Positions 9,257-19,209 of a stretch of 64,000 nucleotides of DNA are shown here, piece after piece. How positions within the stretch are numbered: the stretch's first letter is position 1; each line of letters begins with the position of its first letter. The DNA comes from Helicobacter sp. MIT 11-5569 (GTDB taxonomy: Bacteria > Campylobacterota > Campylobacteria > Campylobacterales > Helicobacteraceae). The stretch spans positions 369,361 through 433,360 of the forward strand of contig NZ_JRPB02000001.1 in NCBI RefSeq assembly GCF_000765695.2, given 5' to 3'. The position numbers and the translations under genes are program-made. Under the pieces are notes generated by a model. That model searched no databases. It was not told the DNA's origin and was given only the letters and a program-made list of their open reading frames with translations.

Positions 9257-10588
9257 ATGCGAAGCAAATGGGTAGAATCCCGAAAAAATGATACGATAAA
9301 AACGCAATTGCATTATGCAAAAAAAGGTATTATTACCGAAGAAATGCAATATGTTGCTAATTTAGAACATCTAAATGCTGAAGTTGTGCGCAAAGAAATT
9401 GCAAAAGGACGCTTAATTTTACCTGCAAATGTCAATCACACAAACTTAGAACCAATGGGAATTGGAATCGCAACACGCACAAAAATTAATTCAAACATTG
9501 GAAGCTCTGCGCTTGCAAGCTCAATTGATGAAGAAGTGCAAAAAACTCTTATTTCTATTAAATATGGCGCAGATACAATTATGGATTTAAGCACAGGTGG
9601 GGATTTGGATTCCATTAGAGAAGCAGTGATTAAACATTCTAGTGTGCCTATTGGAACAGTGCCTATTTATCAGATTTTGCATGATGTTAAAAATGATATT
9701 AACGCATTAACGATTGATAAAATGCTAGAAGTTATGGAGCGTCAAGCAAAACAAGGTGTCAGCTATTTTACGATTCATTGTGGGTTTTTGCTAGAGCATA
9801 TGCCGCGTCTTGCAAAACGCAAAATGGGAATTGTTAGTCGTGGTGGAAGCTTAATGGCTTCATGGATGATGCACTATCACAAGCAGAATCCTTTTTATGA
9901 AGCTTTCGATGATATTTTGGCAATTTGTCAAAAATATGATGTATCTTTAAGTCTTGGAGATTCCTTGCGTCCAGGTTGTTTAGCGGATTCTAGCGATGAA
10001 GCACAACTTGGAGAACTTAAAGTCTTAGGAGAGCTCACTCTTAGAGCATGGGAAAAAGATGTGCAAGTTATGATTGAAGGACCCGGTCATGTGCCGATGA
10101 ATGAGATTGAACGCAATGTAGAATTACAAAAAGAGCTTTGCCATGAAGCACCTTTTTATGTGCTAGGACCACTTGTTACAGATATTGCAGCAGGATATGA
10201 TCATATTGCTTCAGCTATGGGCGCGGCTATTGCTGCATGGAAAGGCGTTGCAATGCTTTGTTATGTTACACCAAAAGAACATTTAGGCTTGCCAAATGCA
10301 AAAGATGTGCGCGAGGGAATTATCGCTTATAAAATTGCTGCGCATGCCGCAGATATTGCAAGAGGAAGAACAAAAGTAAGACTTAGAGATGATGCAATGA
10401 GTAATGCGCGCTATAATTTTGACTGGAATAAGCAATTTGAACTTGCATTAGATCCTGATAGAGCGCGTGAATACCATGACGAAAGCCTGCCGCAAGAGGT
10501 TTTTAAAGACGCGAAATTCTGCTCAATGTGCGGACCAAAATTTTGTAGTTACAAAATTTCACAAGAAATTGTCGAACAGCACAGTTAA
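9257..10588 (+). CDS. thiC: Phosphomethylpyrimidine synthase ThiC
   Basis: ThiC is a radical-SAM enzyme that converts aminoimidazole ribotide into HMP phosphate for thiamine. At 443 residues this is the short form lacking the long N-terminal extension of enterobacterial ThiC. The C-terminal cluster ligands Cys422, Cys425 and Cys430 (CSMCGPKFC) are intact, and the core segments [22 protein letters not shown] and [12 protein letters not shown] are present. It precedes mrp by 16 bases, so the two are probably co-transcribed. thiE lies about 51 kb away in this window. No TPP riboswitch is seen upstream. Confidence 0.97.
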   Translation: MRSKWVESRKNDTIKTQLHYAKKGIITEEMQYVANLEHLNAEVVRKEIAKGRLILPANVNHTNLEPMGIGIATRTKINSNIGSSALASSIDEEVQKTLISIKYGADTIMDLSTGGDLDSIREAVIKHSSVPIGTVPIYQILHDVKNDINALTIDKMLEVMERQAKQGVSYFTIHCGFLLEHMPRLAKRKMGIVSRGGSLMASWMMHYHKQNPFYEAFDDILAICQKYDVSLSLGDSLRPGCLADSSDEAQLGELKVLGELTLRAWEKDVQVMIEGPGHVPMNEIERNVELQKELCHEAPFYVLGPLVTDIAAGYDHIASAMGAAIAAWKGVAMLCYVTPKEHLGLPNAKDVREGIIAYKIAAHAADIARGRTKVRLRDDAMSNARYNFDWNKQFELALDPDRAREYHDESLPQEVFKDAKFCSMCGPKFCSYKISQEIVEQHS

Positions 10589-10604
10589 TTATTAAAGGAA
10601 TATT

Positions 10605-11720
10605 ATGAATCAAGAACAACTAATCCAACTTTTAAAAGAAGTGATTTATCCAAATTTTGAAAAAGACATTGTAACCTTTGGCTTTGTCAAAGAAACACTT
10701 ACACAAGGAGATTCTGTAGCAATCCGCGTAGAGATTCCTTCCGCTTCGCCTGAAGTTGCAGAAAAATTGCGTGAAAACATCACACAAAAATTAAATGCAC
10801 AAGGAATCTCAAAAATCAATCTTGATATTAAGCAACCAAAACCACAAGCGCAAACACAAAAACCACAAGGCACAAAAAATCTTGCTCCACAAATTAAAAA
10901 TTTTGTAATGGTAAGCAGCGGTAAAGGTGGTGTTGGAAAATCTACAACAAGCGTTAATCTTGCAATTGCTTTGGCACAGCAAGGCAAAAAAGTTGCATTG
11001 TTAGATGCTGATATTTATGGTCCAAATGTGCCTAGAATGTTAGGTTTAGAAAAAGACAAACCAGAAGTTGATCAAAAACTCAAAAAACTAATTCCATTGC
11101 AGGCTTATGGAATCGAAATGATTTCTATGGGTGTTTTATATGATGAAGGACAAAGTCTTATTTGGCGCGGTCCGATGATTATCCGCGCAATTGAGCAAAT
11201 GCTAAGTGATGTTATATGGGGGGATTTAGATGTAATGGTTATTGATATGCCACCGGGAACTGGAGATGCACAACTAACGCTAGCACAAAGTGTTCCTGTA
11301 ACAGCAGGTATTGCTGTATCTACTCCGCAAAAAGTCGCTCTTGATGATGGTGCAAGAGCTTTAGATATGTTTGCAAAACTTAAAATTCCTGTGGCAGGAA
11401 TTATTGAAAATATGAGTGGATTTATCTGTCCAAATTGTGGTGAAGAATATGATATTTTTGGCAAAGGCACAACAGAGCAAGTCGCCAAAGATTTTAACAC
11501 AAAAACACTTGCACAGATTCCTATTGAACCTATTGTGCGTGAGGGAGGAGATAGCGGAAAGCCAATTGTTTATTTCAAACCAGAATCTAAATCTGCAAAA
11601 GAGTATCTTAAAGCTGCAAAAGAATTATGGGATTTTATAGAAGAAGTCAATACTAAAAAACTCGCAGATAATAGCGCGATTCAACCCGTAGATACAGGAA
11701 AATCTGCTTGTTCTTCTTAA
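10605..11720 (+). CDS. mrp: Mrp/ApbC family Fe-S cluster carrier ATPase
   Basis: This is a 371-residue P-loop ATPase of the Mrp/ApbC/NBP35 group, which carries and delivers Fe-S clusters to target enzymes. An N-terminal MIP18-like (DUF59) domain covers about residues 1-80. The deviant Walker A, SSGKGGVGKST, lies near 104-114, and the cluster-binding CPNC motif is in the C-terminal half. It follows thiC closely; ThiC needs a [4Fe-4S] cluster, and ApbC was linked to thiamine synthesis in Salmonella, so the pairing makes sense. The ribosome site AAAGGAATATT supports the start. Confidence 0.95.
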   Translation: MNQEQLIQLLKEVIYPNFEKDIVTFGFVKETLTQGDSVAIRVEIPSASPEVAEKLRENITQKLNAQGISKINLDIKQPKPQAQTQKPQGTKNLAPQIKNFVMVSSGKGGVGKSTTSVNLAIALAQQGKKVALLDADIYGPNVPRMLGLEKDKPEVDQKLKKLIPLQAYGIEMISMGVLYDEGQSLIWRGPMIIRAIEQMLSDVIWGDLDVMVIDMPPGTGDAQLTLAQSVPVTAGIAVSTPQKVALDDGARALDMFAKLKIPVAGIIENMSGFICPNCGEEYDIFGKGTTEQVAKDFNTKTLAQIPIEPIVREGGDSGKPIVYFKPESKSAKEYLKAAKELWDFIEEVNTKKLADNSAIQPVDTGKSACSS

Positions 11721-11751
11721 GGTTTTGCCTTTAAAAATAAATATTCTAAGC

Positions 11752-11776
11752 TAGGATTCCAAAAATTGGAATCCTA
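11752..11776. terminator. Bidirectional terminator between mrp and rpsU
   Basis: An 11-base perfect inverted repeat (TAGGATTCCAA / TTGGAATCCTA) with a 3-base AAA loop sits between two convergent genes. Each arm carries one copy of the hexamer GATTCC/GGAATC that is over-used across this window. Confidence 0.75.
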
Positions 11777-11782
11777 ATGTAA

Positions 11783-11995
11783 TTAGAGCCTTGATTCGTA
11801 GCGTCTAAGCATATATAAGCGTTTAAGCATTTTCTTGCGTGCGCTAATTTTTTGCTTTTTACGCTTTTCAGTTTTTGGTTCAAAAAATCTTCTTGCGCGA
11901 CTTTCAGTTACAACAAGGTTTCTATCTGCTTGTTTTTTAAACTTTCTATACGCATCATCAAAAGATTCGTTTTCCCTAACTTTAATTCCTGGCAT
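11783..11995 (-). CDS. rpsU: 30S ribosomal protein S21
   Basis: This 70-residue basic protein matches S21: N-terminal [21 protein letters not shown], then a long Lys/Arg-rich helical tail. S21 binds the 30S platform and helps initiate translation. It is a single-gene unit reading toward mrp, with a strong AAGGTGGTGA ribosome site. An AT-rich promoter region (172 bases, no other gene seen) separates it from the divergent ccoG. Confidence 0.97.
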   Translation of the reverse strand: MPGIKVRENESFDDAYRKFKKQADRNLVVTESRARRFFEPKTEKRKKQKISARKKMLKRLYMLRRYESRL

Positions 11996-12167
11996 CTAAA
12001 TCACCACCTTTTTAAAAAATATTGCTAAAAAGCACGCAATTCTAACATAAAAATGCACTAAAATGTAAAAAAATCACATTACAGGAATATAAATTTAATT
12101 TTTTTTGCTATTTTTTACTTTCAAAGTGCTAGTATTGCAAAATTATAGAATCTTTCAAGGAGTACTT

Positions 12168-13532
12168 ATGGAGCAAGCAATAAAAATGCGTCAATACTTC
12201 AAAAAACGCTATGTAATGTATTTTATTACAACAATCTTAGTCTTTTCAATTCCCTTCATACAAATTAATGGCAATCAAATTTTTCTTCTTTCTTTTGACC
12301 ACAAACAATTGCATTTACTAGGAGTTGCTTTTGATATGCAAGAGCTCTATTTAATGCCATTTTTGCTAATTTTAATGTTTTTATCCATCTTTTTTCTCAC
12401 CACACTTGCAGGGCGTGTTTGGTGCGGGTGGGCTTGTCCGCAGACAATATTCCGCGTTTTGTATAGGGACTTACTAGAAACAAAAATTCTACACCTAAGA
12501 AAACGCATAGAAAATCGCCAATTAGAACCTGATATGAGTATAGGTAGCAATAAGGTTAAAAAAATGATTGCGATTCTTGTTTGGGCATTTTTGGCACTTG
12601 TGGCTGCTTCAAATTTTATGTGGTATTTCGTGCCGCCTACGGATTTCTTTACTTATATCCAAAACCCGCTAGAGCATAAATATTTATTCATTTTTTTACT
12701 TGGAATCACACTTTTTTTAATTGCTGATGTCGTCTTTATCAAAGAAAATTTCTGTATTTATATGTGTCCTTATAGTCGTGTGCAAAGTGTTTTATATGAC
12801 AATGATACGATTATGACAGTGTATGATTATAAGCGCGGTGGAGCTGTGTTTGACCCAAAAGGAATCAAACTTTGGAAAAAGCCAGAAACTCCAAATGCAG
12901 AATGCACCGGCTGTGAAGCTTGTGTGAAAATTTGTCCTACACATATTGATATTAGAAAAGGTATGCAGCTAGAATGTATAAATTGCCTTGAATGTTCAGA
13001 TGCTTGCACGCGTGTAATGGGAAAACTTGGCAAAGAAACACTAATTTCTTGGACAAGCCCACAAAGTATCGAAGAGAGAAAAAATGTGCGCTATATGCGC
13101 TTTAAAACAATCGCTTATGTTGTTGCGCTTACGATTGTCTTTGTGGGACTTTTGGCAATGAGCTCCACAAAAGAAAGTATGCTACTAAATATTAATCGTG
13201 GGGAACTCTCAATTCGTGATAATCATATTGTAGAAAACTCTTATATCTTCTTATTCCAAAATACAAGCAAAGAAGATTATGAGTTTTACTTCGCTATTGA
13301 AAACAATGACGCAATTAAAATTAAAAGACCAAGCAAGCCGTTTTTGATTAAAGCAGGAGAAAAACAAAAACAACCTGTTACACTCTATACTGATAAGGAT
13401 CTTTCTGAAGATTCCCAGATAAATACACATATTCCGCTACAAATCAAAGCTTACGCGCTTGATAGCAAAACGCCAATTGAAGTGCATCGCAAAAGTGTAT
13501 TTATCTATCCACCTAGCAAAGAAATCAAATAA
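12168..13532 (+). CDS. ccoG: Cytochrome c oxidase accessory protein CcoG (RdxA/FixG family)
   Basis: This membrane Fe-S protein is needed for assembling the copper centre of cbb3 oxidase, where it is thought to reduce copper. The chosen ATG follows AAGGAG and gives 454 residues; the longer upstream frame has no ribosome site. Several membrane helices occur in the first half, with the conserved CGWACPQTIFR motif. Two 4Fe-4S motifs follow (CTGCEACVKICP and CINCLECSDAC), then one more helix and a periplasmic FixG C-terminal immunoglobulin-like domain. No cco structural genes are nearby. Confidence 0.94.
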   Translation: MEQAIKMRQYFKKRYVMYFITTILVFSIPFIQINGNQIFLLSFDHKQLHLLGVAFDMQELYLMPFLLILMFLSIFFLTTLAGRVWCGWACPQTIFRVLYRDLLETKILHLRKRIENRQLEPDMSIGSNKVKKMIAILVWAFLALVAASNFMWYFVPPTDFFTYIQNPLEHKYLFIFLLGITLFLIADVVFIKENFCIYMCPYSRVQSVLYDNDTIMTVYDYKRGGAVFDPKGIKLWKKPETPNAECTGCEACVKICPTHIDIRKGMQLECINCLECSDACTRVMGKLGKETLISWTSPQSIEERKNVRYMRFKTIAYVVALTIVFVGLLAMSSTKESMLLNINRGELSIRDNHIVENSYIFLFQNTSKEDYEFYFAIENNDAIKIKRPSKPFLIKAGEKQKQPVTLYTDKDLSEDSQINTHIPLQIKAYALDSKTPIEVHRKSVFIYPPSKEIK

Positions 13533-13538
13533 TTTAAG

Positions 13539-13567
13539 AATTGCAAAGCTAAAAACTTTGCGATTCT
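13539..13567 (+). terminator. Terminator hairpin after ccoG
   Basis: An 11-base stem (GAATTGCAAAG / CTTTGCGATTC, one T-G pair) with a 7-base loop, followed by TAATTTT. It lies between ccoG and the permease gene, so readthrough would be needed for co-transcription. Confidence 0.65.
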
Positions 13568-13584
13568 AATTTTCAAGGACAATT

Positions 13585-14661
13585 ATGCAAATGCGCAGTA
13601 GTGGAATCTACTTCTTTCTTATAGCTTTTACGCTTACTTTTTTAGCACTTTTTAAGCTCTATATGCCTTTTTTGATGAATCTTTTGATTGCATTTTTACT
13701 TTTTATTGCGACACAAAATATTTACTGCGCACTTTTAAAACGCTTTAAATCTCCATTACTCGTTTCTACTTTAATGCTTATATTTTTAATAACACTCTGT
13801 TTTGTGCCAATTTTTTATATTTTATTAAGCCTTGCAAATATGGCGACAAATTTAGATTTAGGAAATTTTCAAAATTTTCTACTTGATATCCAAACGCGCT
13901 TAACACTCTTTAGTAAAGACTTGCTCTCTTATTTACCAGCAACTATTCAAAACGAAGCTAACGCATTGCTTGAGCAATTCCATGCAATAAAATGGGGAGA
14001 TGTTGTAAAACAAGGAATAAATCTTATCGCTAAAGCTTCTAAAAATAGTTTTTATTTTGTCAGTGATACACTATTTATTTTAGTATTTTTATTCTTTTTT
14101 TATTACTATGGAAATGCTTTAGGACATTATTTTTTAGAGCTTATTCCCTTTGACCACGCACAAACACAATCTTTATATAATGAAGTCAGTGCGGTAATTA
14201 GCGTTGTTTTTTATTCTTCTATCTTTTCAATGTTTTTGCAAGGAGCTTTATTTGGAATCTTAATGTTATTTTATGGATATAACGCATATCTATTAGCAGT
14301 TCTTTACGGGTTTGCTTCACTTGTGCCTGTTGTTGGAGGCACACTTGTATGGCTTCCTATTGCTGGATATGAACTTTATTTAGGTAATTACGCAAATGCA
14401 ATTATTATTGCACTCTACTCTATTATCATTATTGCAACTTTAGCTGATAATGGCGTTAAGCCTTTCATTATTACTTTTATTAACCATGTTCTGATTAAAA
14501 CTCCTATTCAAATCAATGAAATGCTCATTTTCTTTGCAATCATTGCTGGACTAACGAGCTTTGGTTTTTGGGGAATCGTATTAGGACCAGCAATCACTGC
14601 ACTTTTTATTGCATTGCTTAGAATCTACAAAACACTTGTGCAACCCCATAAAACTAAATAA
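13585..14661 (+). CDS. AI-2E family transporter (putative permease)
   Basis: This 358-residue integral membrane protein has about seven or eight hydrophobic helices, paired at the N-terminus and clustered in the last half, with a soluble segment between them. The C-terminal segments GFASLVPVVGGTLVWLP and GFWGIVLGPAITALF are characteristic of the AI-2E transporter family (PF01594). Members have been linked to autoinducer export, Na+/H+ antiport and other efflux, so the substrate cannot be inferred. The start follows AAGGACAATT. The 127 bases after it hold no gene that I see. Confidence 0.88.
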   Translation: MQMRSSGIYFFLIAFTLTFLALFKLYMPFLMNLLIAFLLFIATQNIYCALLKRFKSPLLVSTLMLIFLITLCFVPIFYILLSLANMATNLDLGNFQNFLLDIQTRLTLFSKDLLSYLPATIQNEANALLEQFHAIKWGDVVKQGINLIAKASKNSFYFVSDTLFILVFLFFFYYYGNALGHYFLELIPFDHAQTQSLYNEVSAVISVVFYSSIFSMFLQGALFGILMLFYGYNAYLLAVLYGFASLVPVVGGTLVWLPIAGYELYLGNYANAIIIALYSIIIIATLADNGVKPFIITFINHVLIKTPIQINEMLIFFAIIAGLTSFGFWGIVLGPAITALFIALLRIYKTLVQPHKTK

Positions 14662-14788
14662 ATATTGAATTGTTACTTATAGATTAAACCAACAAATGCA
14701 AAATCGTTTAGGATTGATTTATTTTTTAAGTTTTTTTTTAGAATCTTTTAGTTAAAAGCTAAAGTTTATTTTAACTTAGGAGTTATTT

Positions 14789-15040
14789 ATGGCATTAATG
14801 ATTAATGAAGAATGTATTGCTTGTGATGCTTGTAGAGAAGAATGCCCTAATGAAGCAATTGAAGAAGGAGATCCTTATTATATTATCGACCCTGAACGTT
14901 GCACAGAATGTTTTAGCTTCTATGATGAACCCGCTTGTTTATCTGTTTGTCCAGTTGATGCGATTATTCCAGATCCTGATAATGTCGAAACGCTTGAAGA
15001 ATTAAAATTTAAGCATTCGCAAATGCACCAAGAAGATTAA
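14789..15040 (+). CDS. YfhL-type 2[4Fe-4S] dicluster ferredoxin
   Basis: This is an 83-residue acidic ferredoxin. The first cluster motif uses Cys9, Cys12, Cys15 and Cys19; the second uses Cys38, Cys41, Cys50 and Cys54, with the 8-residue insert between the second and third ligands typical of the YfhL/Allochromatium type. Such ferredoxins carry low-potential electrons in the cytoplasm. The ribosome site TTAGGAG is strong. It sits 11 bases before gppA; I recall the same ferredoxin-gppA-waaC-lpxL order in H. pylori (HP0277-HP0280). Confidence 0.94.
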   Translation: MALMINEECIACDACREECPNEAIEEGDPYYIIDPERCTECFSFYDEPACLSVCPVDAIIPDPDNVETLEELKFKHSQMHQED

Positions 15041-15051
15041 GGGCATATAAA

Positions 15052-16536
15052 ATGGCGAAAATTACTGCCATTATCGACATTGGCTCAAACTCTGCACGTA
15101 TGGCTATTTTTGAAAAAACTAGCCATTTAGGATTCCATTTACTTTATGAAACCAAAAGCAAAGTAAGAATTTCAGAATCTAGTTATGCACACAATGGCTA
15201 CCTACAACCAAAACCGATGGAGCGTGCAATTTGTGCATTAAAAGATTTTTTATACATTGCAAAAATCCATAAAGCGCGCAAGATTCTATGCGTAGCTACC
15301 TCTGCTGTGCGTGATGCTCCTAACAAAGCAGAATTTTTAAAACTTGCAAGAGGAATCGGACTTAAGATTAAAGTCATAACAGGAGAACAAGAGGCGTATT
15401 TTGGTGCATTAAGCGCGCTTAACCTTCTGCCTTATACGGGCGGTCTTACTATTGATATTGGTGGTGGCAGCACAGAATGCGCACTGATTGAAAACCATAA
15501 AATCATTGATAAAATTTCCCTAGAGCTTGGAACTATTCGGTTAAAAGAACTTTTTTTTGATAAGGGGGATTTAAAGGGTGCAAAAGAATTTGTCCAAAAT
15601 GCACTTTCCCATATTCCAAGCCATTTCCAACATAAGCGTATTTTTGGAATCGGTGGCACTGCAAGAGCACTTAGCAAGAGTATTCAAAAATACATACAAT
15701 ACCCCCTTGATACATTGCACGCATTTGAGTATGATTTCTCTGACCATACAGAGTTTTTCCAAGCAATTTACTCTGCAAAGCCTAATGATTTGCCAAAATT
15801 AGGAATCAAAGAAGATCGCGTTGATTCTATTCAAGGAGGAGCACTTATTTTTAACCTATGCTTACTGCACTTTGGTGCAGAAAAAGTTATTACAAGCGGA
15901 GCTGGTGTAAGAGAAGGTGTTTTTTTGAATGATTTATTACGCAATGAAAATGGGCATTTTCCACCAAACTTTAACCCAAGCGTGCGTAATCTAAAAGACA
16001 GATTCCAAAAAAATGCAACACAATCTAATCTTCAAAAGCTTTTAGCAATGCGTCTTTTTAGCGCGCAAGAAAATCTAGCCTTGATTCCACATGTTTTCAA
16101 AAAACACTTAAGCATTAGCGCGGAGCTTTGTAACATTGGAATCGCATTAAATTTTTATGAAAAAAGCTACCATAGTGATTATATTTTATTAAACGCTTTA
16201 AGCTATGGTTTAAGCCATCAAGACCGCTTGCTTATTGCCACTCTTGTGCGCTTTGCTTCTAAAAAGATTCCAGATTCTTTGCCTTTTTTAGAGCTGCTTC
16301 CAGACTTACAAACCCTAAGAATCCTTAGTTTTTTTGTCGGTTTAAGTGAGATTCTAAGCCAAAATGAAAACCCAAAAGATTTTCATTTTGTTCTTTTTAA
16401 TAGCTTAAATGGATACACTTTGCAAATCATACACCCAAATATCTCTTATATCGTGCAAGAAAAACTAGAAAAATTCCCTCTTCCGAGTCCATTTTCACAG
16501 CTTGTTTTAGCAAGTGCTTTTAAAGATTTGCGATGA
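15052..16536 (+). CDS. gppA: Ppx/GppA exopolyphosphatase / pppGpp phosphohydrolase
   Basis: This 494-residue protein belongs to the ASKHA-fold Ppx/GppA family, which removes the terminal phosphate of polyphosphate or pppGpp. The first phosphate loop is DIGSNSARMAIF at the N-terminus and the second is DIGGGSTECALIE around residue 140; a GGTARALSK loop lies near 200. The C-terminal half is an HD-type helical domain. Which substrate is preferred cannot be told from sequence. Its stop overlaps the waaC start (ATGA), so it heads the LPS core operon. Confidence 0.93.
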   Translation: MAKITAIIDIGSNSARMAIFEKTSHLGFHLLYETKSKVRISESSYAHNGYLQPKPMERAICALKDFLYIAKIHKARKILCVATSAVRDAPNKAEFLKLARGIGLKIKVITGEQEAYFGALSALNLLPYTGGLTIDIGGGSTECALIENHKIIDKISLELGTIRLKELFFDKGDLKGAKEFVQNALSHIPSHFQHKRIFGIGGTARALSKSIQKYIQYPLDTLHAFEYDFSDHTEFFQAIYSAKPNDLPKLGIKEDRVDSIQGGALIFNLCLLHFGAEKVITSGAGVREGVFLNDLLRNENGHFPPNFNPSVRNLKDRFQKNATQSNLQKLLAMRLFSAQENLALIPHVFKKHLSISAELCNIGIALNFYEKSYHSDYILLNALSYGLSHQDRLLIATLVRFASKKIPDSLPFLELLPDLQTLRILSFFVGLSEILSQNENPKDFHFVLFNSLNGYTLQIIHPNISYIVQEKLEKFPLPSPFSQLVLASAFKDLR

Positions 16537-17531
16537 AACCACCGCTAAAAATGGCGATTGTGCGTTTAAGTGCTATGGGAGATATTATCCATAGTGCTAG
16601 CATCTTGCCATTTCTTTTGGAATCCCTTAAAGAGCATTATGAAACAAAAATTTATTGGTATGTGGATTCTATTTTTAGTGAAATCTTGCAAGATTCTCCC
16701 TATATCGACACTCTTGTTTCTCTACCCCTTAAAAAAGCCATAAAAACAAAAGATTTTAAAGCACTTTTTAATATCTATAAAACCTTAAAAAAGGAATCCT
16801 TTGATATTGTGCTTGATATGCAAGGTTTATTAAAATCAGCCCTGCTTAGTAAATGTTTGCACACAAAAAGAAGTGTTGGATTCCAAACTCCAAAAGAATC
16901 GCTTGCAAAGCTTTTTTATTCAACTAAAATCCCCATTTCTTATGAAGAGCATATTTTATTGCGCAATGCCACTCTAGCTTTTGGCGCATTTGCTTTAGAG
17001 ATTCCAAACTTAGAATCCTTAAAACACTGCGAGCCTTTTTTGGGTTTTACCCCTATGCAATTTCCTTTTCTCCAAAAAGGTAAAAATATTTTATGTGTTC
17101 TTGAGACTTCAAAGCCAAACAAAACCTATCCCCTAGAATCTTTTTTGGAGCTTGCAAAATTGCTAAATGCCAAAGGATATACGCCAATATTTTTATCCAA
17201 AGATTCTAAAGAGATTCCAAATACAGCGCAGTTTTATCACGCGCACAACCTAGAGCTTAAACACATCAAAAGCCTTATTGCACAAATGGATTTAATCATT
17301 GGCGGAGATACTGGAATCACACATTTAGCTTGGGCATTCAAACGCCCTTCTATTACGCTTTTTGGCGCAACACCCAAAGAGCGTTTTAACCTAGATACAG
17401 CTTATAATCTCCATCTAAGCGCAAACCCAAATGCAAAATACGACAAAAATGATTTTAGTCTGCATACATTAAAAGCAACTGCGATTTTAGAGCTTGCAGA
17501 AAAGCTTTTACAACAGGACATGCAATGCTAA
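16533..17531 (+). CDS. waaC: Lipopolysaccharide heptosyltransferase I
   Basis: This 332-residue GT-B fold glycosyltransferase of family 9 adds the first L-glycero-D-manno-heptose to Kdo on lipid A, at the cytoplasmic face of the inner membrane. Diagnostic segments are the N-terminal IVRLSAMGDIIHS, the central VLDMQGLLKSALLS, and the donor-site block IGGDTGITHLAWAF followed by FGATPKERF. It overlaps gppA by four bases and lpxL by seven, so all three are translated from one message. No truncation is visible. Confidence 0.93.
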   Translation: MKPPLKMAIVRLSAMGDIIHSASILPFLLESLKEHYETKIYWYVDSIFSEILQDSPYIDTLVSLPLKKAIKTKDFKALFNIYKTLKKESFDIVLDMQGLLKSALLSKCLHTKRSVGFQTPKESLAKLFYSTKIPISYEEHILLRNATLAFGAFALEIPNLESLKHCEPFLGFTPMQFPFLQKGKNILCVLETSKPNKTYPLESFLELAKLLNAKGYTPIFLSKDSKEIPNTAQFYHAHNLELKHIKSLIAQMDLIIGGDTGITHLAWAFKRPSITLFGATPKERFNLDTAYNLHLSANPNAKYDKNDFSLHTLKATAILELAEKLLQQDMQC

Positions 17532-18439
17532 ATACCCTAAAACAAAAACTTATTTTTTTTCTCTTAGATACTTTAGGCTATTTCTTTTTGTATATGCCAC
17601 ATTTCTTGCGCTTTAACCTAGCAAAAGGAATCGCATATCTTTTATTTCTTTTAGATTCCAAACGCAAATTTGATTTACTAAACAACTTAGACTTTGCCTA
17701 CAACAACTCCCTAAGTCAAGAACAAAAACAAGAGATTTTAGCCACAAATTATCTAAACTTAGTGTATAACAGCATACATTTTTTTATGCTTGGAGTTAGT
17801 AGCAAAAAACGCGTTTTAGATACAATTTGTATTGATAAACCAGAAATTATTACAAAACTCCTAGAACAAGGTGAAAAAATCATCTTTGTAACTGCACATT
17901 TTGGGAATTGGGAATACACAACTCCAGCCTTTAGTTGCACTTTTAATCATAACATAACTGCTGTTGCTAGAATGACTCCAAGTGTTATCGTTAATGCTTA
18001 TCTCACAAAAGTGCGTTCGCGGTTTGATATTGAAATTTTAGATAAAAAAGGTGCAGCAAGCGGCTTGATTCGCACACTTAAAAAAACAGGGGTTATAGGA
18101 ATCGTAACAGACCAAAACACCGCTGAAAGTGAAGGATTGCTTGTCAAATTCTTTGGCAAAAATGTCCGCCACACTCCTATTGCATCTATTTTAGCTTTGA
18201 AATATAATGCTAAGATTGTGCATGCTTTTGCCCATTATTCTAAAGATTATCGTAAAATTATGATTAAAACTTTGCCCCCTTTAGAGTTTCAAAAAACACA
18301 AGATTTACAAGAAGATACTCAAAATCTAACCCAACTACAAAGTGATGTTTTAGAGCAAATCATTAGAGAAAACCCAAAAGAGTGGCTATGGTTTCATAAA
18401 AAATTTAAAAACCAATATCCAGAAATTTATCAGCATTAG
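17525..18439 (+). CDS. lpxL: Lipid A biosynthesis acyltransferase (LpxL/HtrB family)
   Basis: This 304-residue inner-membrane enzyme adds a secondary acyl chain to Kdo-lipid A. An N-terminal hydrophobic anchor (about residues 10-25) is followed by the catalytic HX4 motif in TAHFGNWEY and a later GIVTDQNTAESEGLLVKFFG block typical of the family. It starts within the end of waaC and is followed eight bases later by a glycosyltransferase. The acyl chain length it transfers cannot be predicted. H. pylori has a related acyltransferase at the same relative position, from memory. Confidence 0.92.
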   Translation: MLNTLKQKLIFFLLDTLGYFFLYMPHFLRFNLAKGIAYLLFLLDSKRKFDLLNNLDFAYNNSLSQEQKQEILATNYLNLVYNSIHFFMLGVSSKKRVLDTICIDKPEIITKLLEQGEKIIFVTAHFGNWEYTTPAFSCTFNHNITAVARMTPSVIVNAYLTKVRSRFDIEILDKKGAASGLIRTLKKTGVIGIVTDQNTAESEGLLVKFFGKNVRHTPIASILALKYNAKIVHAFAHYSKDYRKIMIKTLPPLEFQKTQDLQEDTQNLTQLQSDVLEQIIRENPKEWLWFHKKFKNQYPEIYQH

Positions 18440-18447
18440 GAAAACTT

Positions 18448-19209
18448 ATGGAAAAAATATCTGCTGTGATTTTGACAAAAAATTCAAGCCGACTTTTATC
18501 AGAAGTTTTAGAAGCATTGCAAACCCTTGATGAAGTAGTAATTTTAGATAATGGTTCAAGCGATAACACACTAGAAATTGCCAAAAACTTCAAAAACACA
18601 AGCATTCATTATCACGACTTTATAGGTTTTGGAGCAATGAAACAATTAGGTGCAAATCTTGCTAAAAATGATTGGATTTTAACCATTGATAGCGATGAGA
18701 TTGCCTCTAAAGAGCTTATAGAAGAAATTGCAAGCTTAAAACTTGATGCAAAATATTGCTACACTTATGATGTGAAAAATTATTTTAATGGCAAGCATAT
18801 TTATAGCTGCGGTTGGGGAAACGACCGCTGCATTGGCTTATACAATAAACAATATTTTAACTTCAACGCAGAGCTTGTGCATGAAAGCGTCATTCCACTT
18901 AATAATAATCCTATGCAAACTCTCGACTTAAAGGGACATATTTCACACTATCCTTATAAAAATTTAGAAGGTTTTTTGGATAAAATGCAAAAATATTCTA
19001 CTCTTTTTGCAAAAGAAAAATGTGGCAAAAAACAATCTAGCGCGCTTAAAGCACTTTCGCATAGCATTTGGTGTTTTTTTAAAAACTATTTTTTACAAAA
19101 AGGAATCTTACAAGGTTATGAAGGCTTTGTTATTGCAAGTTATAATGCACAAACTGCTTTTTGGAAATATTTAAAACTCTATGAAAACAATGAAAATTCT
19201 CATCATTAA
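18448..19209 (+). CDS. Glycosyltransferase family 2, WaaE/KdtX-like
   Basis: This 253-residue GT-A fold enzyme has the N-terminal ISAVILTKN strand, a DNGSSDNT nucleotide-sugar motif near residue 35 and a DSDE metal-binding motif near residue 77. The overall pattern, including VHESV and GHISHYPYK, matches WaaE/KdtX, which adds a glucose to the first core heptose in some bacteria. Its place after waaC and lpxL supports an inner-core role. It overlaps the next GT9 gene, so the block continues. The exact sugar and linkage are unknown. Confidence 0.88.
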   Translation: MEKISAVILTKNSSRLLSEVLEALQTLDEVVILDNGSSDNTLEIAKNFKNTSIHYHDFIGFGAMKQLGANLAKNDWILTIDSDEIASKELIEEIASLKLDAKYCYTYDVKNYFNGKHIYSCGWGNDRCIGLYNKQYFNFNAELVHESVIPLNNNPMQTLDLKGHISHYPYKNLEGFLDKMQKYSTLFAKEKCGKKQSSALKALSHSIWCFFKNYFLQKGILQGYEGFVIASYNAQTAFWKYLKLYENNENSHH

